DNA of 64,000 bases from Petrimonas mucosa (GTDB lineage: Bacteria; Bacteroidota; Bacteroidia; Bacteroidales; Dysgonomonadaceae): NCBI RefSeq assembly GCF_900095795.1, contig NZ_LT608328.1, forward strand, positions 3,031,001 through 3,095,000, in the 5' to 3' direction. The position numbers were made by a program, and so were the translations under genes. Positions 34,231 through 43,450 of the stretch are shown piece after piece; within the stretch, counting starts at the first letter, position 1, and each line of letters opens with the position of its first letter. A model generated the notes under the pieces. It did not search any database, was not told the DNA's origin, and saw nothing but the letters and a program-made list of their open reading frames with translations.

Positions 34231-37200
34231 ATGAATAAACATTCAATTGAGGGAAGGAAGCCCCTCAATAATTTTCAACATTGTCTAAAAATCATGAGAA
34301 TAACCTTGTCTTTCTTATTTTTCTGCATACTGTTCTCCTCAGCGTCAAACAGTTATTCTCAGAAATTTACCATCAAATCAAAAACGGCTTCTATAAAAGA
34401 AGTGTGTAAGGAGATTGAAAAGGGAAGTGATTATGTTTTCATTTTCTCGGATAACTGTGAGAAGCTGATTGACAAGCAAGTAAACGTTGAAGCTAACTCA
34501 AAAGATGTGACGGAAGTTCTGAATACAGTATTATCCAGCACAGGGCTCACGTATAAAATATTGGATAAACAAATTGTTGTCTATAAATCCACAGAATCTG
34601 CTCCGTCTGTAGCTGTTGAACAACCGGACATCAATATTATTCAACAACCGGCTAAAAAGCAAATAACCGGTAAAGTCGTAGATGCACAAGGAGATGCCAT
34701 AATTGGAGCAAACATTATTGAAACCGGGACAACCAATGGAACCGTTACCGATATAGATGGAAAATTTTCGCTTAGTGTGGGAGACAATGCTACTATTCGA
34801 ATTTCGTATATCGGATATTTAGAACAAACTATAGCTACTGTCGGACAATCTACTTTTAATATTACACTTTTAGAAGATGCTAAGTCGTTAAATGAGGTTA
34901 TTGTAGTGGGATATGGTGTTCAGAAAAAAATCAACTTAACAGGATCAGTTGCCTCAGTTAATGAGGATGAGATCTCAAACAGACCGGTTGCAAGAGCATC
35001 AGAAGTACTACAAGGTCTTGTGCCGGGGCTAACAATAGCGTACCCTCGAGGTGGTGATCCGGATGCAAAACTAAATTGGCAAATTAGAGGACAAGGTTCT
35101 CCATATATTTTAGTTGATGGAATCCCTATGGATGTTAACAGTGTTAACCCAAATGATATTGAGAGTGTAACTGTATTAAAAGATGCATCTAGTGCTGCTA
35201 TTTATGGGGGATCTGCAGCTTATGGTGTTGTACTTATTACTACAAAATCGGGAAAGCTCGATACAGGAACTAGCATTACTTATTCAAACAATATAGCATT
35301 CTCTAAGCCCACAACGTTACCCAAAATGATGAATAGTCTAGAGTATGCAAACTGGTGGAATACAATTACAGAGAATTCGGGAGCAGCACCTATGTTTTCT
35401 CCTGTAGTTATTGAGAGAATTAAAGCTTATTTAGAAGATCCTGAAAATGCACCTTCAACATATCCCGATAGTAGTAATCCTACAAGGTGGGGAAGGATGG
35501 ATCAAGCAAATGCTAATACCGATTGGTATCAAGTATATTTTAAAGATTGGGCTGTTCACCAACAACATAATATTTCTTTAAGAGGTGGAACAACAAAGTC
35601 AGGTTATTTTTTATCAGCAGGTCTCTACGACAATAAAGGTCAAATGGCTTATGGTGATGATTCATATAAACGTTTTACAGTCTCCGGTTCTTTTACTTAT
35701 GATATAAAAGATTGGTTGCGAATTGGATTTAAACCTAAGTTTTCTCGTGCGATAACTGATTGGCCACACGACGGATATGGAGGAGATGGTTTAGGAAGAC
35801 AAGTGCTATTTCATGATTTAGCTAGAAGGTGGATTACTGATCCTGTTACAACTCCTGATGGACAATGGGGTGAAATGTCGAGAATAGCAATTTATGAGAG
35901 TGGGGCAAGAGATAAAAATACAGATGAGAATCTATATTTAACTTATGAGGCTGAGATAAAACCAATGAAAAACTGGAATATCATAGGTAACTATACTTAT
36001 GGTAAAAGGTCTTTCGATCGATTGAATCATCAACCGGTAGTTTATCTAAACGACCTTAATGGTGTGCCCTTTATAATTTATGACCTTGTTCCTCCTAATC
36101 AGGTTCATAAAGAATTTAGAAGCGATAACTTCCAAAAAATTGATTTATATTCAACTTATGAGTATCAAGTAGAGAATCACAACTTTAAAGTAATGGTAGG
36201 TCATAACAGACAATCAGGACGCAATAATTATTTGTACTCAAAGAAGCAAAATCTAGTTACAGATGAAGTTCCATCGCTTTCAACTGCTACAGGTCGTATA
36301 GTTTCAAATGATGAAATTACACAATTTGCTACTATGGGTTACTTTGGTAGAATAAATTATAACTTTTCAGAGAAATATTTATTAGAGCTAAATGCAAGAT
36401 ATGATGGTTCTTATAAGTATAAGAAAGAAGATAGATGGGGATTTTTCCCTTCAATTTCTGCAGGATATAGAATCTCAGAAGAGTCGTTTTTCGAACCATT
36501 AAAAAACTTTATTCCACTTTTAACAGTAAGGGCATCGTATGGAGAATTGGGTGATCAAGCAGGTGCTGCATACTCATATTTGAGCATTATGAATGTAACT
36601 CCCGAAATTAATTATATAATTGGAGATAATCGTCCCAGTACAGTTTCAATCCCCAATATTTTAAGTGATAACCTAACTTGGGAAACATTAACTACTAAGA
36701 ATATAGGTATCGACGCTGTTCTATTTCAGAATAGACTATTTACATATTTTGATCTTTATGAAAGAAAACGTTCTGATATAATCTCTTCCGGAATGCCTCT
36801 ACCATCATTACTAGGTACATCTGCACCTTCTATAAATTATGATGTACACAAAACTAAAGGGTGGGAACTAACAATTAATTGGATTGAAAGAGTAAACTCT
36901 GATTTTAATTATAGTATTGGTTTAAATATATCAGATTATGTTACTAAAGTAGTTAAAACTAATAACCCTAATGGTCTTTTATCCTTGGACTACGTAGGTA
37001 AAACACTTGGAGAAATATGGGGCTATAAAACTGAAGGTTTATTTCAATCTGAACAAGAGATCGCAAGCGCACCAAATCAAAACGAAATTTTTGGAACATG
37101 GTATCCGGGAGATGTGCGTTATTCTGATTTAGATAATGATGGTAAAATTAGCGCTGGTAATAATACTCTTCAGAATCCGGGAGATAGAACAATTATTGGT

Positions 37201-37698
37201 AACTCCTTACCACGTTATTTGTACAACATAAAAACTGAAGTTAACTGGAAAAATATTAATTTCTCAATGTTGTGGAGTGGTATCGGTAAACGAGATAGAT
37301 GGTTTTCAAATTACACATTTTGGGGTGTAGGTGATCTATGGCATCATTCTGCATTCAAAGAACATCTTGATTATTGGAGTCCTGAAAATCCAGACGCTTA
37401 TTTTCCCAGACCGGCATATCAACCAAATAAAAATCGTCAGGTATCCGACAGGTATCTACAAAAGACAAACTTCATCAGGTTGAAGAATATTCAGTTAGGA
37501 TATAGTTTAGATAAAGATCTGTTGAAAAGCTTAAAAGTGTTCTCTGATGTGACTATTTATTTAAGTGGTGAAAACATGGTTACATTCTCAAATCTCTTTG
37601 ATTATTTTGATCCTGAAGCATTATCAGGACAATTTGGAGAAGGTAAAGTTCATCCACTTCCAAAGCAAATTTCGGTTGGTTTAAATGTTACACTTTAA
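34231..37698 (+). CDS. SusC/RagA-type TonB-dependent transporter with N-terminal STN signalling domain
   Basis: 1155 residues, outer-membrane transporter. Extended signal peptide (about residues 30-48), then an STN domain (TIKSKTASIKEVCKEIEKGS to about 130), a carboxypeptidase-D regulatory-like domain (GKVVDAQGDAIIGANIIETG), a TonB plug (GQGSPYILVDGIPMDVNSVNPNDIESVTVLKDASSAAIYG) and a 22-strand barrel to the C-terminal LNVTL. The STN domain makes it a transducer for the upstream FecR/ECF pair as well as a transporter. The gene is noticeably AT-rich beyond the STN segment compared with the backbone, suggesting acquisition. susD follows after 12 bp. Confidence 0.94.
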   Translation: MNKHSIEGRKPLNNFQHCLKIMRITLSFLFFCILFSSASNSYSQKFTIKSKTASIKEVCKEIEKGSDYVFIFSDNCEKLIDKQVNVEANSKDVTEVLNTVLSSTGLTYKILDKQIVVYKSTESAPSVAVEQPDINIIQQPAKKQITGKVVDAQGDAIIGANIIETGTTNGTVTDIDGKFSLSVGDNATIRISYIGYLEQTIATVGQSTFNITLLEDAKSLNEVIVVGYGVQKKINLTGSVASVNEDEISNRPVARASEVLQGLVPGLTIAYPRGGDPDAKLNWQIRGQGSPYILVDGIPMDVNSVNPNDIESVTVLKDASSAAIYGGSAAYGVVLITTKSGKLDTGTSITYSNNIAFSKPTTLPKMMNSLEYANWWNTITENSGAAPMFSPVVIERIKAYLEDPENAPSTYPDSSNPTRWGRMDQANANTDWYQVYFKDWAVHQQHNISLRGGTTKSGYFLSAGLYDNKGQMAYGDDSYKRFTVSGSFTYDIKDWLRIGFKPKFSRAITDWPHDGYGGDGLGRQVLFHDLARRWITDPVTTPDGQWGEMSRIAIYESGARDKNTDENLYLTYEAEIKPMKNWNIIGNYTYGKRSFDRLNHQPVVYLNDLNGVPFIIYDLVPPNQVHKEFRSDNFQKIDLYSTYEYQVENHNFKVMVGHNRQSGRNNYLYSKKQNLVTDEVPSLSTATGRIVSNDEITQFATMGYFGRINYNFSEKYLLELNARYDGSYKYKKEDRWGFFPSISAGYRISEESFFEPLKNFIPLLTVRASYGELGDQAGAAYSYLSIMNVTPEINYIIGDNRPSTVSIPNILSDNLTWETLTTKNIGIDAVLFQNRLFTYFDLYERKRSDIISSGMPLPSLLGTSAPSINYDVHKTKGWELTINWIERVNSDFNYSIGLNISDYVTKVVKTNNPNGLLSLDYVGKTLGEIWGYKTEGLFQSEQEIASAPNQNEIFGTWYPGDVRYSDLDNDGKISAGNNTLQNPGDRTIIGNSLPRYLYNIKTEVNWKNINFSMLWSGIGKRDRWFSNYTFWGVGDLWHHSAFKEHLDYWSPENPDAYFPRPAYQPNKNRQVSDRYLQKTNFIRLKNIQLGYSLDKDLLKSLKVFSDVTIYLSGENMVTFSNLFDYFDPEALSGQFGEGKVHPLPKQISVGLNVTL

Positions 37699-37710
37699 AA
37701 AATTTGAGAA

Positions 37711-39465
37711 ATGAAACTAATCAAACACATTATAATATTTCTCGCTATTTCTTTTTTCTTATCTTGTAACGATAGCGATTATTTACTAAGAACTCCTGAA
37801 ACGAATATCACAGAACCTTCGTTCTGGAAAACAACTAATGATTTAAAGATTTTTGTAAATCAATTTTATAATACACTCCCAAAAATTGGTGGTTATGACC
37901 AAGGATTGTATGATGATGATGGTAGAAGCGACAATATGATTTATGAAAATTACGATATTAGGCTAGCTGGTTTAACTACTATCCCAAATACCGGAAGTGT
38001 TTTAAATTACAGTAATATAAGGAGTGTTAATTATTTTCTGGAAAAAGGAAGTCAGTTAGACATATTAGATATAGAAAAAGATCAAGCTAATGCTTACTTA
38101 GGTGAAGGTTATTTTTTTAGAGCATGGTATTATTTTGACCTGCTTTTAAAATATGGTGGAGTACCCTGGATAGACAAAGTATTAACAACCTCTTCTCCGG
38201 AACTTTTTTCTCCAAGAGAAGATAGAAGCGTGATTGTCGATTATATCCTCAAAGACTTAGACACAGCAATAAGTTACTTAAGACCGGCAGTAGATGCAGA
38301 GACTGATAGATTAAGCAAGGAGGTAGCCTTGGCATTAAAATCGCGTGTTGCTCTATTTGAAGGTACTTGGGAAAAGTATCATAATAATACTCCATTTGCA
38401 GCAAAAACTTCAAATTCACAAAAATATTTGCAAATAGCATTGGAGGCATCAAACGATATTATTGTTGGCAAATATGGAAAAATATATTCTATACATACAA
38501 CAGGAGATCCAGATCAGGATTACTTTAATCTGTTTAATCAAGACGACTTATCATCCAATAGCGAAATTATTTTTTGGGCTAAGTATCGTTTTGAGTTAGG
38601 AACCGGTCACAACCTCCAACGATATACAGGTATAACATATCCGCATCCAACCAAATCATTAATTGATAGTTATTTATGCGTAAATGGTCACCCTATTTCA
38701 AACAGCAATGGGCTTTATCAAGGAGATGATTTACCATTCGATATATATGAAAATCGTGATCCTAGATTAAAACAAATTACTTTCGTTAAAGGTGATCCTA
38801 GAACAATTGAGGGTAATGACACACTTGTTACCTTTGAGAAAGGTACCATTCATTTATCTGGAAATCTACGTTCTCCAACCGGATTTAATTTTAAGAAAGG
38901 GTTGACTCCCAACAACAACTCCGGATGCCAACAAGTAGACTTCACTTCAAATACTGCAATTATTTATTTTAGGTATGCCGAAATCCTTTTAAACTATGTT
39001 GAAGCAAAAGCAGAATTGGGAACATTGACTCAAGCCGATGTAGATTTAACAATCAACAAAATTAGAGATAGAGTAAATATGGCACATTTAAACATAAGCA
39101 ATATCGTGAATGATCCTAACTGGGATTTTCCAGAACTTTCGCCTGTAATGAATGAAATCAGACGTGAACGCAGGAACGAGTTGGCATGTGAAGGATTTAG
39201 ACTTAATGATATCTTAAGGTGGAGGGCACACCATTTAATTAGTGGACAAAAGCCGTTGGGAATAAAATTCGATCAGAGCATGTATCCAGAATTAACCCCA
39301 GGGGTAAATATTCATCTTTCTTCCGATGGTTATGTTGATCCTTACGCTATAAGTCTACCTAATGGTTGGGGGTTTAAACCAGATAGAGATTATTTATTAC
39401 CTCTTAGTAAAGAGGAACTGACATTAAATCCAAATCTAGTGCAAAATCCTGGATGGATAGAATAA
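37711..39465 (+). CDS. SusD/RagB-family surface glycan-binding lipoprotein
   Basis: 584 residues, lipoprotein lid of the SusC transporter. Signal KLIKHIIIFLAISFFLSC ends in a lipobox Cys (about residue 19). The N-terminal SusD-like part (TNDLKIFVNQFYNTL, AYFLGEGYFFRAWYYFDLLLKYGGVPW-like TPR segment) and the C-terminal RagB part (YFRYAEILLNYVEAKAELG, MNEIRRERRNELACEGFRLNDILRW) are clear. It follows susC by 12 bp and precedes the first DUF4838 gene by 46 bp on the same strand. AT-rich like susC. The ligand cannot be predicted. Confidence 0.94.
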   Translation: MKLIKHIIIFLAISFFLSCNDSDYLLRTPETNITEPSFWKTTNDLKIFVNQFYNTLPKIGGYDQGLYDDDGRSDNMIYENYDIRLAGLTTIPNTGSVLNYSNIRSVNYFLEKGSQLDILDIEKDQANAYLGEGYFFRAWYYFDLLLKYGGVPWIDKVLTTSSPELFSPREDRSVIVDYILKDLDTAISYLRPAVDAETDRLSKEVALALKSRVALFEGTWEKYHNNTPFAAKTSNSQKYLQIALEASNDIIVGKYGKIYSIHTTGDPDQDYFNLFNQDDLSSNSEIIFWAKYRFELGTGHNLQRYTGITYPHPTKSLIDSYLCVNGHPISNSNGLYQGDDLPFDIYENRDPRLKQITFVKGDPRTIEGNDTLVTFEKGTIHLSGNLRSPTGFNFKKGLTPNNNSGCQQVDFTSNTAIIYFRYAEILLNYVEAKAELGTLTQADVDLTINKIRDRVNMAHLNISNIVNDPNWDFPELSPVMNEIRRERRNELACEGFRLNDILRWRAHHLISGQKPLGIKFDQSMYPELTPGVNIHLSSDGYVDPYAISLPNGWGFKPDRDYLLPLSKEELTLNPNLVQNPGWIE

Positions 39466-39511
39466 TAAGCTTTAGAAAAATAGAATCCGTTAATTTAATA
39501 AATAAACAAAA

Positions 39512-40552
39512 ATGAATATAAAAACTATATTATTACTGATTTCTATAATACTTGTAACACTTGTTAGTTGTAATAGCAACGAGCAGTCTGTTCAGAGCAA
39601 TATCTCTTACAGAGGGGTAGTATTATACCCTAATGATATTGTGTCGATAGGAAGTAGTAGACTTGTTCAAATAATGTCTGATGCCAATCTGAATCTTTTA
39701 GGTATTCATGCTCAACACCGAGTAGAGAATCTTGCTGCACTTAGAGAATTTATAGAAAGTGATCAAGGTAAAGTTTTACTTGAAGAATGCAAAAATAATA
39801 ATATATCTGTAGAGTATGAAGTACATGCGTTAGAGGAACTTTTACCTAGAGACCTATTTACTGAGCATCCTGACTATTTTAGAGTAGACAACGAAGGAAT
39901 AAGAGTCAATGACTTTAATATGTGCTTTTCATCTCAAGGCGCATACAATGAGATAGAAAAAAACCTGTTAGAAATAACGAAATGGTTAAAACCAACCACT
40001 AATCGTTACTTCTTCTGGACAGACGATGTTAAAGACGCTTTTTGTAACTGTGAATTATGTAGTGAATATACCGAAAGCGAACAAGCTTTAATGTATGAAA
40101 ATAAGCTATTAGAAATGCTTCAAAAAGTCAACACAGAAGCAACAGTAGCTCATTTGGCATATCATAATACACTCAAAGCACCAAGATCTGTAACACCAAA
40201 AGAAGGTGTCTTTCTTGAATATGCTCCTATCTCCAGAAATTATTCAGAACCTCTAACTGCCGAACATAAAAGATATCTAAAAGAAAATTTGGAGGTTTTC
40301 CCTATAAATACAGCGCACCTTTTAGAATATTGGTTAGATGTTTCTATGTTTTCAGGATGGAAAAAGGATAATTGGACAGAAATTCCGTGGAATAAGGATT
40401 ATTATAAGAGAGATATCGATTATTACAAAAGCTTAGGGATAACTTCTATTACCTCATTTGCGACGTGGATGATACATCAGCAGTATTTTGATCTTTATGG
40501 TGAAGATAAGGCAATTGAAATACTGAATACATACGGTAATATTTTACAGTAA
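39512..40552 (+). CDS. DUF4838-like lipoprotein A, possible glycoside hydrolase-related
   Basis: 346 residues with lipoprotein signal ending LVTLVSC (Cys 20). The rest looks like a single TIM-barrel-type domain: WLKPTTNRYFFWTDDVKDAFC followed by the cysteine cluster CNCELC, then EYTESEQALMYENKLLEML. DUF4838 proteins, distantly linked to alpha-glucuronidase-like barrels, carry a similar D(D/N)-x(4-5)-CxCxxC motif; I assign the family on that basis, with moderate certainty. It is shorter than typical DUF4838 proteins. It is the last gene before a 40-bp perfect palindrome. A paralogue lies at 43421. It is predicted to be at the surface or in the periplasm with the SusCD pair. Confidence 0.6.
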   Translation: MNIKTILLLISIILVTLVSCNSNEQSVQSNISYRGVVLYPNDIVSIGSSRLVQIMSDANLNLLGIHAQHRVENLAALREFIESDQGKVLLEECKNNNISVEYEVHALEELLPRDLFTEHPDYFRVDNEGIRVNDFNMCFSSQGAYNEIEKNLLEITKWLKPTTNRYFFWTDDVKDAFCNCELCSEYTESEQALMYENKLLEMLQKVNTEATVAHLAYHNTLKAPRSVTPKEGVFLEYAPISRNYSEPLTAEHKRYLKENLEVFPINTAHLLEYWLDVSMFSGWKKDNWTEIPWNKDYYKRDIDYYKSLGITSITSFATWMIHQQYFDLYGEDKAIEILNTYGNILQ

Positions 40553-40566
40553 AATTATTTGAATTG

Positions 40567-40606
40567 ATTATATTGTATTTATAAGATCTTATAAATACAA
40601 TATAAT
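40567..40606. terminator. 40-bp perfect palindrome after DUF4838 gene A (probable bidirectional terminator)
   Basis: The left arm is ATTATATTGTATTTATAAGA (40567-40586) and the right arm is its exact reverse complement (40587-40606), with the hinge at AGATCT and no loop. It lies 14 bp after the stop of DUF4838 gene A and would fold into a 20-bp stem. Partial T-rich sequence follows on both sides. It is immediately followed by the IS1595 element, whose 8-bp target site TTAATTTT begins on the palindrome's last base. Confidence 0.6.
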
Positions 40607-40613
40607 TAATTTT
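40606..40613. repeat. IS1595 copy 1 target-site duplication, left
   Basis: TTAATTTT, repeated exactly at 41700-41707 directly after the right end of the element. Confidence 0.75.
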
Positions 40614-41699
40614 AATGATTATCCGCAATAGTTCCTATTGTAAATTCTTGATTTGAAATCAGGCGCACACGATACGGCGGCTATCAACAGCCTGTCAAAC
40701 TGGTTCTCGCCGAAGTAACGCCTGTTGAACTTGTAACAGAACTGATTGAGGTAGTACTGTAAATACTCGGGTTTTACCTTGTAATACACGCCCAGGAGCT
40801 GTCGTTTGGCATTGCTGATCGCGGTGTGTACCCAAGGCAGCACGTTAGGCAATTCCTCGTGTGGAACAACGGATGCCGTGTGTGAATGGACATGTTCTTT
40901 CAATTTAGTGTAAGAAGTTGAATCATCGGTGGTCAGATCCGCCGTGCTTTCAACATGCTCTTTGACATTCTTTGTAATTGTATCGGCTTTCAAGTCGTTG
41001 ATGACTTTCATCTTCAGGTATCTGGCCTTCTTGGGTTTTTTACCCGGTTTGGGGTTTTCAACCGTTTTGCTTTCAGCCATCACCAGGACCTTGGTCTTTT
41101 TTTGGCTTCCACGGCCGCGTTTCAACGGTTTCTCCTTCTCTTCAACGGATATCTCGGTGGAAAAGAAGGCGTCGTCCAGCTCGATGGCGCCCTCGAGCGT
41201 GTACTTGTCGTCACGCTTGCCCATCACGTCACGCAGTTTATTGACCATTTCCCATATGGGCTGGTAACGCTTGTGCCCCAGCTGTCGCTGTATCTCGGCG
41301 GCGGAAAAGGAGCCCTTGGTAGCCGTGAGCAGGTGCATGGCCACGAACCAGTAACGGTATGGCAGGTTGGAATGCTGCATGACCGTGCCCGAACGCAGCG
41401 TCTGGCGCGCTTGGCAACGCTTGCATTCGTAAGCCTGCTTGTTTTCCAGCCAATAATGCTCCTTACAATTACAACGACGGCAGGTAACTCCCATTTGGTC
41501 TCTTTGTTGTTTGAATTTTTCCCGACAGGTTTCCTCATCGGGGTAATTTATAGCAAAATCCAGGATATTCATAGCTTGAAATATTACATGTGTTCAGAAT
41601 GTAAATATAATGAATATCTGTGATTTGTGTAAGCATTTGCGAACTTATTTATAACTATTTTTCCGCTAAATTCTTTAGGAATAACTGCGGATATACATT
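40614..41699 (-). mobile_element. IS1595-family insertion sequence, copy 1
   Basis: 1086 bp. Terminal inverted repeats are AATGATTATCCGCA on the left and, read inward from the right, AATGTATATCCGCA. It is flanked by the 8-bp direct repeat TTAATTTT, the size expected for IS1595. The tips match those of copy 2 (50352-51436), which lies in the opposite orientation. Confidence 0.85.
40619..41572 (-). CDS. IS1595-family transposase (ISXO2-like), copy 1
   Basis: 317 residues. A zinc ribbon (CRRCNCKEHYWLENKQAYECKRC) is followed by the ISXO2-like DDE domain: IELDDAFFST, the LTTDDSTSYTKLKEHVHSH stretch and the C-terminal NQFCYKFNRRYF segment. The frame is intact. It differs from copy 2 at about 21 positions (about 93 % identity by my count). 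The stop codon lies inside the terminal inverted repeat. Confidence 0.9.
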   Translation of the reverse strand: MNILDFAINYPDEETCREKFKQQRDQMGVTCRRCNCKEHYWLENKQAYECKRCQARQTLRSGTVMQHSNLPYRYWFVAMHLLTATKGSFSAAEIQRQLGHKRYQPIWEMVNKLRDVMGKRDDKYTLEGAIELDDAFFSTEISVEEKEKPLKRGRGSQKKTKVLVMAESKTVENPKPGKKPKKARYLKMKVINDLKADTITKNVKEHVESTADLTTDDSTSYTKLKEHVHSHTASVVPHEELPNVLPWVHTAISNAKRQLLGVYYKVKPEYLQYYLNQFCYKFNRRYFGENQFDRLLIAAVSCAPDFKSRIYNRNYCG

Positions 41700-41707
41700 T
41701 TAATTTT
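41700..41707. repeat. IS1595 copy 1 target-site duplication, right
   Basis: TTAATTTT, the same as 40606-40613. Confidence 0.75.
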
Positions 41708-41736
41708 TTTTACAACAATCCCAATTGAAGGTATAC

Positions 41737-41761
41737 ACACTATTTAAATCAATAATAGTGT
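41737..41761. promoter_or_regulatory. Inverted repeat upstream of the original DUF4838 gene B start
   Basis: ACACTATT (41737-41744) and AATAGTGT (41754-41761), 9 bp apart, 28 bp before the ancestral ATG at 41790. It could be an operator or a short hairpin in the leader. No TAnnTTTG is visible nearby. Confidence 0.35.
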
Positions 41762-41789
41762 TGCTTTCAAACATATTAAGAACAATCTT

Positions 41790-41810
41790 ATGATAAAAAA
41801 AAGATATTTA
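41790..41810 (+). pseudogene. Severed 5' end of DUF4838 gene B (start codon and first seven codons)
   Basis: ATG ATA AAA AAA AGA TAT TTA reads MIKKRYL. The last six bases, TATTTA, are repeated at 43451-43456 at the other end of the inserted element. Removing the element and one repeat joins this to VLSVLVTTLLVSCSN in frame, a normal lipoprotein signal. Confidence 0.8.
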
Positions 41811-43450
41811 GGGTTTGCTGAATAATTGGCATTTGTGTTGTATATCAGTAAATTAGTTGGTAAAAAATTTGCATAACTGCAAGAAATTGAGTATTTTTAC
41901 TTCATAAACCTTGCATTTTATGATACGATACAAGAGCTCCAGGCAGCTTTCAATTTCAGAGTTCAAGATGCCCTTTGAGGCAAAACTGGATGAGAATAAC
42001 CGGTGGGTTATTCTTTCAAAAATAGTTCCCTGGGAAGAGTTCGCCCGGCTTTATTACAAGAACTTCAAAAGCAACCGGGGTGCCCCCACCAAAGATGCCA
42101 GGCTTGTGCTGGGAGTAATCATCATCAAGCACATCATGAAGAGTGACGACCGTGGAGTAATAGAGATGATACAGGAGAACCCCTACATGCAGTATTTTCT
42201 TGGTCTCGAAGCTTTCACCTATGAACAGGTGATGACACCGTCACTGCTGGTCTCCATCAGAAAGCGAATCGACCTTGATGTCTTTGAATCATTGACGGAC
42301 GACTTGATAAGAAAAGGGTTGAAGCTAAAAGCCGGGGCAAATCAAGAAGTGGTTGACAAGGATGCGAAGGATGAAGAAGATGATAATGATGACGATCCCG
42401 ATCCGCATCCCGGGAACAAGGGGAAGCTCCAAATGGATGCAACGGTCTGTGATGCGGATATCAAGTATCCCACCGATCTGGATCTGCTGAACGAGAGCCG
42501 CCAGAAGGCAGAAGAGCTGATCGATGAGTTGTGTTTGAAACTGGGTATTAAAGATAAACCCCGTACATACAGAAGGGTTGCACGCAAGGATTTTTTGAAT
42601 GTGTCGAAAATGAAGAGAAAACCAGCCAACGTGTTACGAAAAGCGATACGCAAGCAGATCAACTACCTGAAACGGGATGTGCGGACTATCAACGGGATAC
42701 TGGACACCATAAAGGATAAACCGATTCCCTTCGACCGGCGGCAACTAAAGTATTTTTTTGTCATCCAGCATCTGCTGGAACAACAGGAGACGATGTATAA
42801 GAAGAAGAGCCATCAAGTAGAAGATCGCATAGTGAACATTCATCAGCCACATGTTCGCCCCATCGTCCGTGGTAAAGCCAAGGCCAAGACGGAGTTTGGC
42901 GCCAAGATCAACATCAGCCTGCTGGATGGCTATGCCAGGGTAGATCATTTCCACTGGGATGCGTTCAATGAGGGGCAGGATCTTCAGTCACAGGTTGAAC
43001 GCTTCAGGAAGCTGACAGGGAAGTATCCGGAGCTGGTTCAGGTGGACAAGATATATCTTACCCGGGAGAACAGACGGTTCTTGAAAGAGAAAAGAATCCG
43101 CTACACCGGGGAACCACTGGGACGAAAGCCGGCAAAAGAGATCAAGAGCAGATACCAAAAACGTAAAGAGCGACGAGAGACGGCGGAACGCAACCAGGTT
43201 GAAGGGAAGTTTGGACAGGGCAAGCGTGGATATGGTTTAAATGATATCCGGGCCAGACTCTCCTCGACGTCAAGGAGTTGGATAGGGGCTATCATTTTTG
43301 TGATGAATCTGATCCGGCATATGAGGGATATTCCCTTACCTTATTTTGTCTCGTTACTACAGAAGTTAATGATAGTGAGAAATATAAACATTTATCCACT
43401 CGGGCCACAAATGAAATTGTGTGCCTGATTGGGAATTAATAAGCAGACCC
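41811..43450 (+). mobile_element. IS5/IS1182-superfamily insertion sequence in the DUF4838 gene B signal peptide
   Basis: 1640 bp. The left end reads GGGTTTGCTGAATAATT and the right end, as reverse complement, GGGTCTGCTTATTAATT: imperfect terminal repeats. It is flanked by a 6-bp direct repeat TATTTA (41805-41810 and 43451-43456). It splits a lipoprotein gene after codon 7. The family is given at superfamily level because the exact group cannot be decided without a search. Confidence 0.8.
41911..43428 (+). CDS. IS5/IS1182-superfamily transposase
   Basis: 505 residues. An N-terminal DUF772-like domain (WEEFARLYYKNFKSNRGAPTKDARL) is followed by the DDE core: QMDATVCDADIKYPTD (first Asp), the DKIYLTRENRRFL segment, and a C-terminal NQVEGKFGQGKRGYGLNDI with the expected Glu. 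A charged linker (DKDAKDEEDDNDDDPDP) separates the parts. The frame is intact. Its last 8 bp overlap a GTG codon (43421) that opens the frame of the downstream lipoprotein, so the two could be translationally coupled. Starts at 41911 or the in-frame ATG at 41920 are both possible. Confidence 0.85.
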   Translation: MHFMIRYKSSRQLSISEFKMPFEAKLDENNRWVILSKIVPWEEFARLYYKNFKSNRGAPTKDARLVLGVIIIKHIMKSDDRGVIEMIQENPYMQYFLGLEAFTYEQVMTPSLLVSIRKRIDLDVFESLTDDLIRKGLKLKAGANQEVVDKDAKDEEDDNDDDPDPHPGNKGKLQMDATVCDADIKYPTDLDLLNESRQKAEELIDELCLKLGIKDKPRTYRRVARKDFLNVSKMKRKPANVLRKAIRKQINYLKRDVRTINGILDTIKDKPIPFDRRQLKYFFVIQHLLEQQETMYKKKSHQVEDRIVNIHQPHVRPIVRGKAKAKTEFGAKINISLLDGYARVDHFHWDAFNEGQDLQSQVERFRKLTGKYPELVQVDKIYLTRENRRFLKEKRIRYTGEPLGRKPAKEIKSRYQKRKERRETAERNQVEGKFGQGKRGYGLNDIRARLSSTSRSWIGAIIFVMNLIRHMRDIPLPYFVSLLQKLMIVRNINIYPLGPQMKLCA

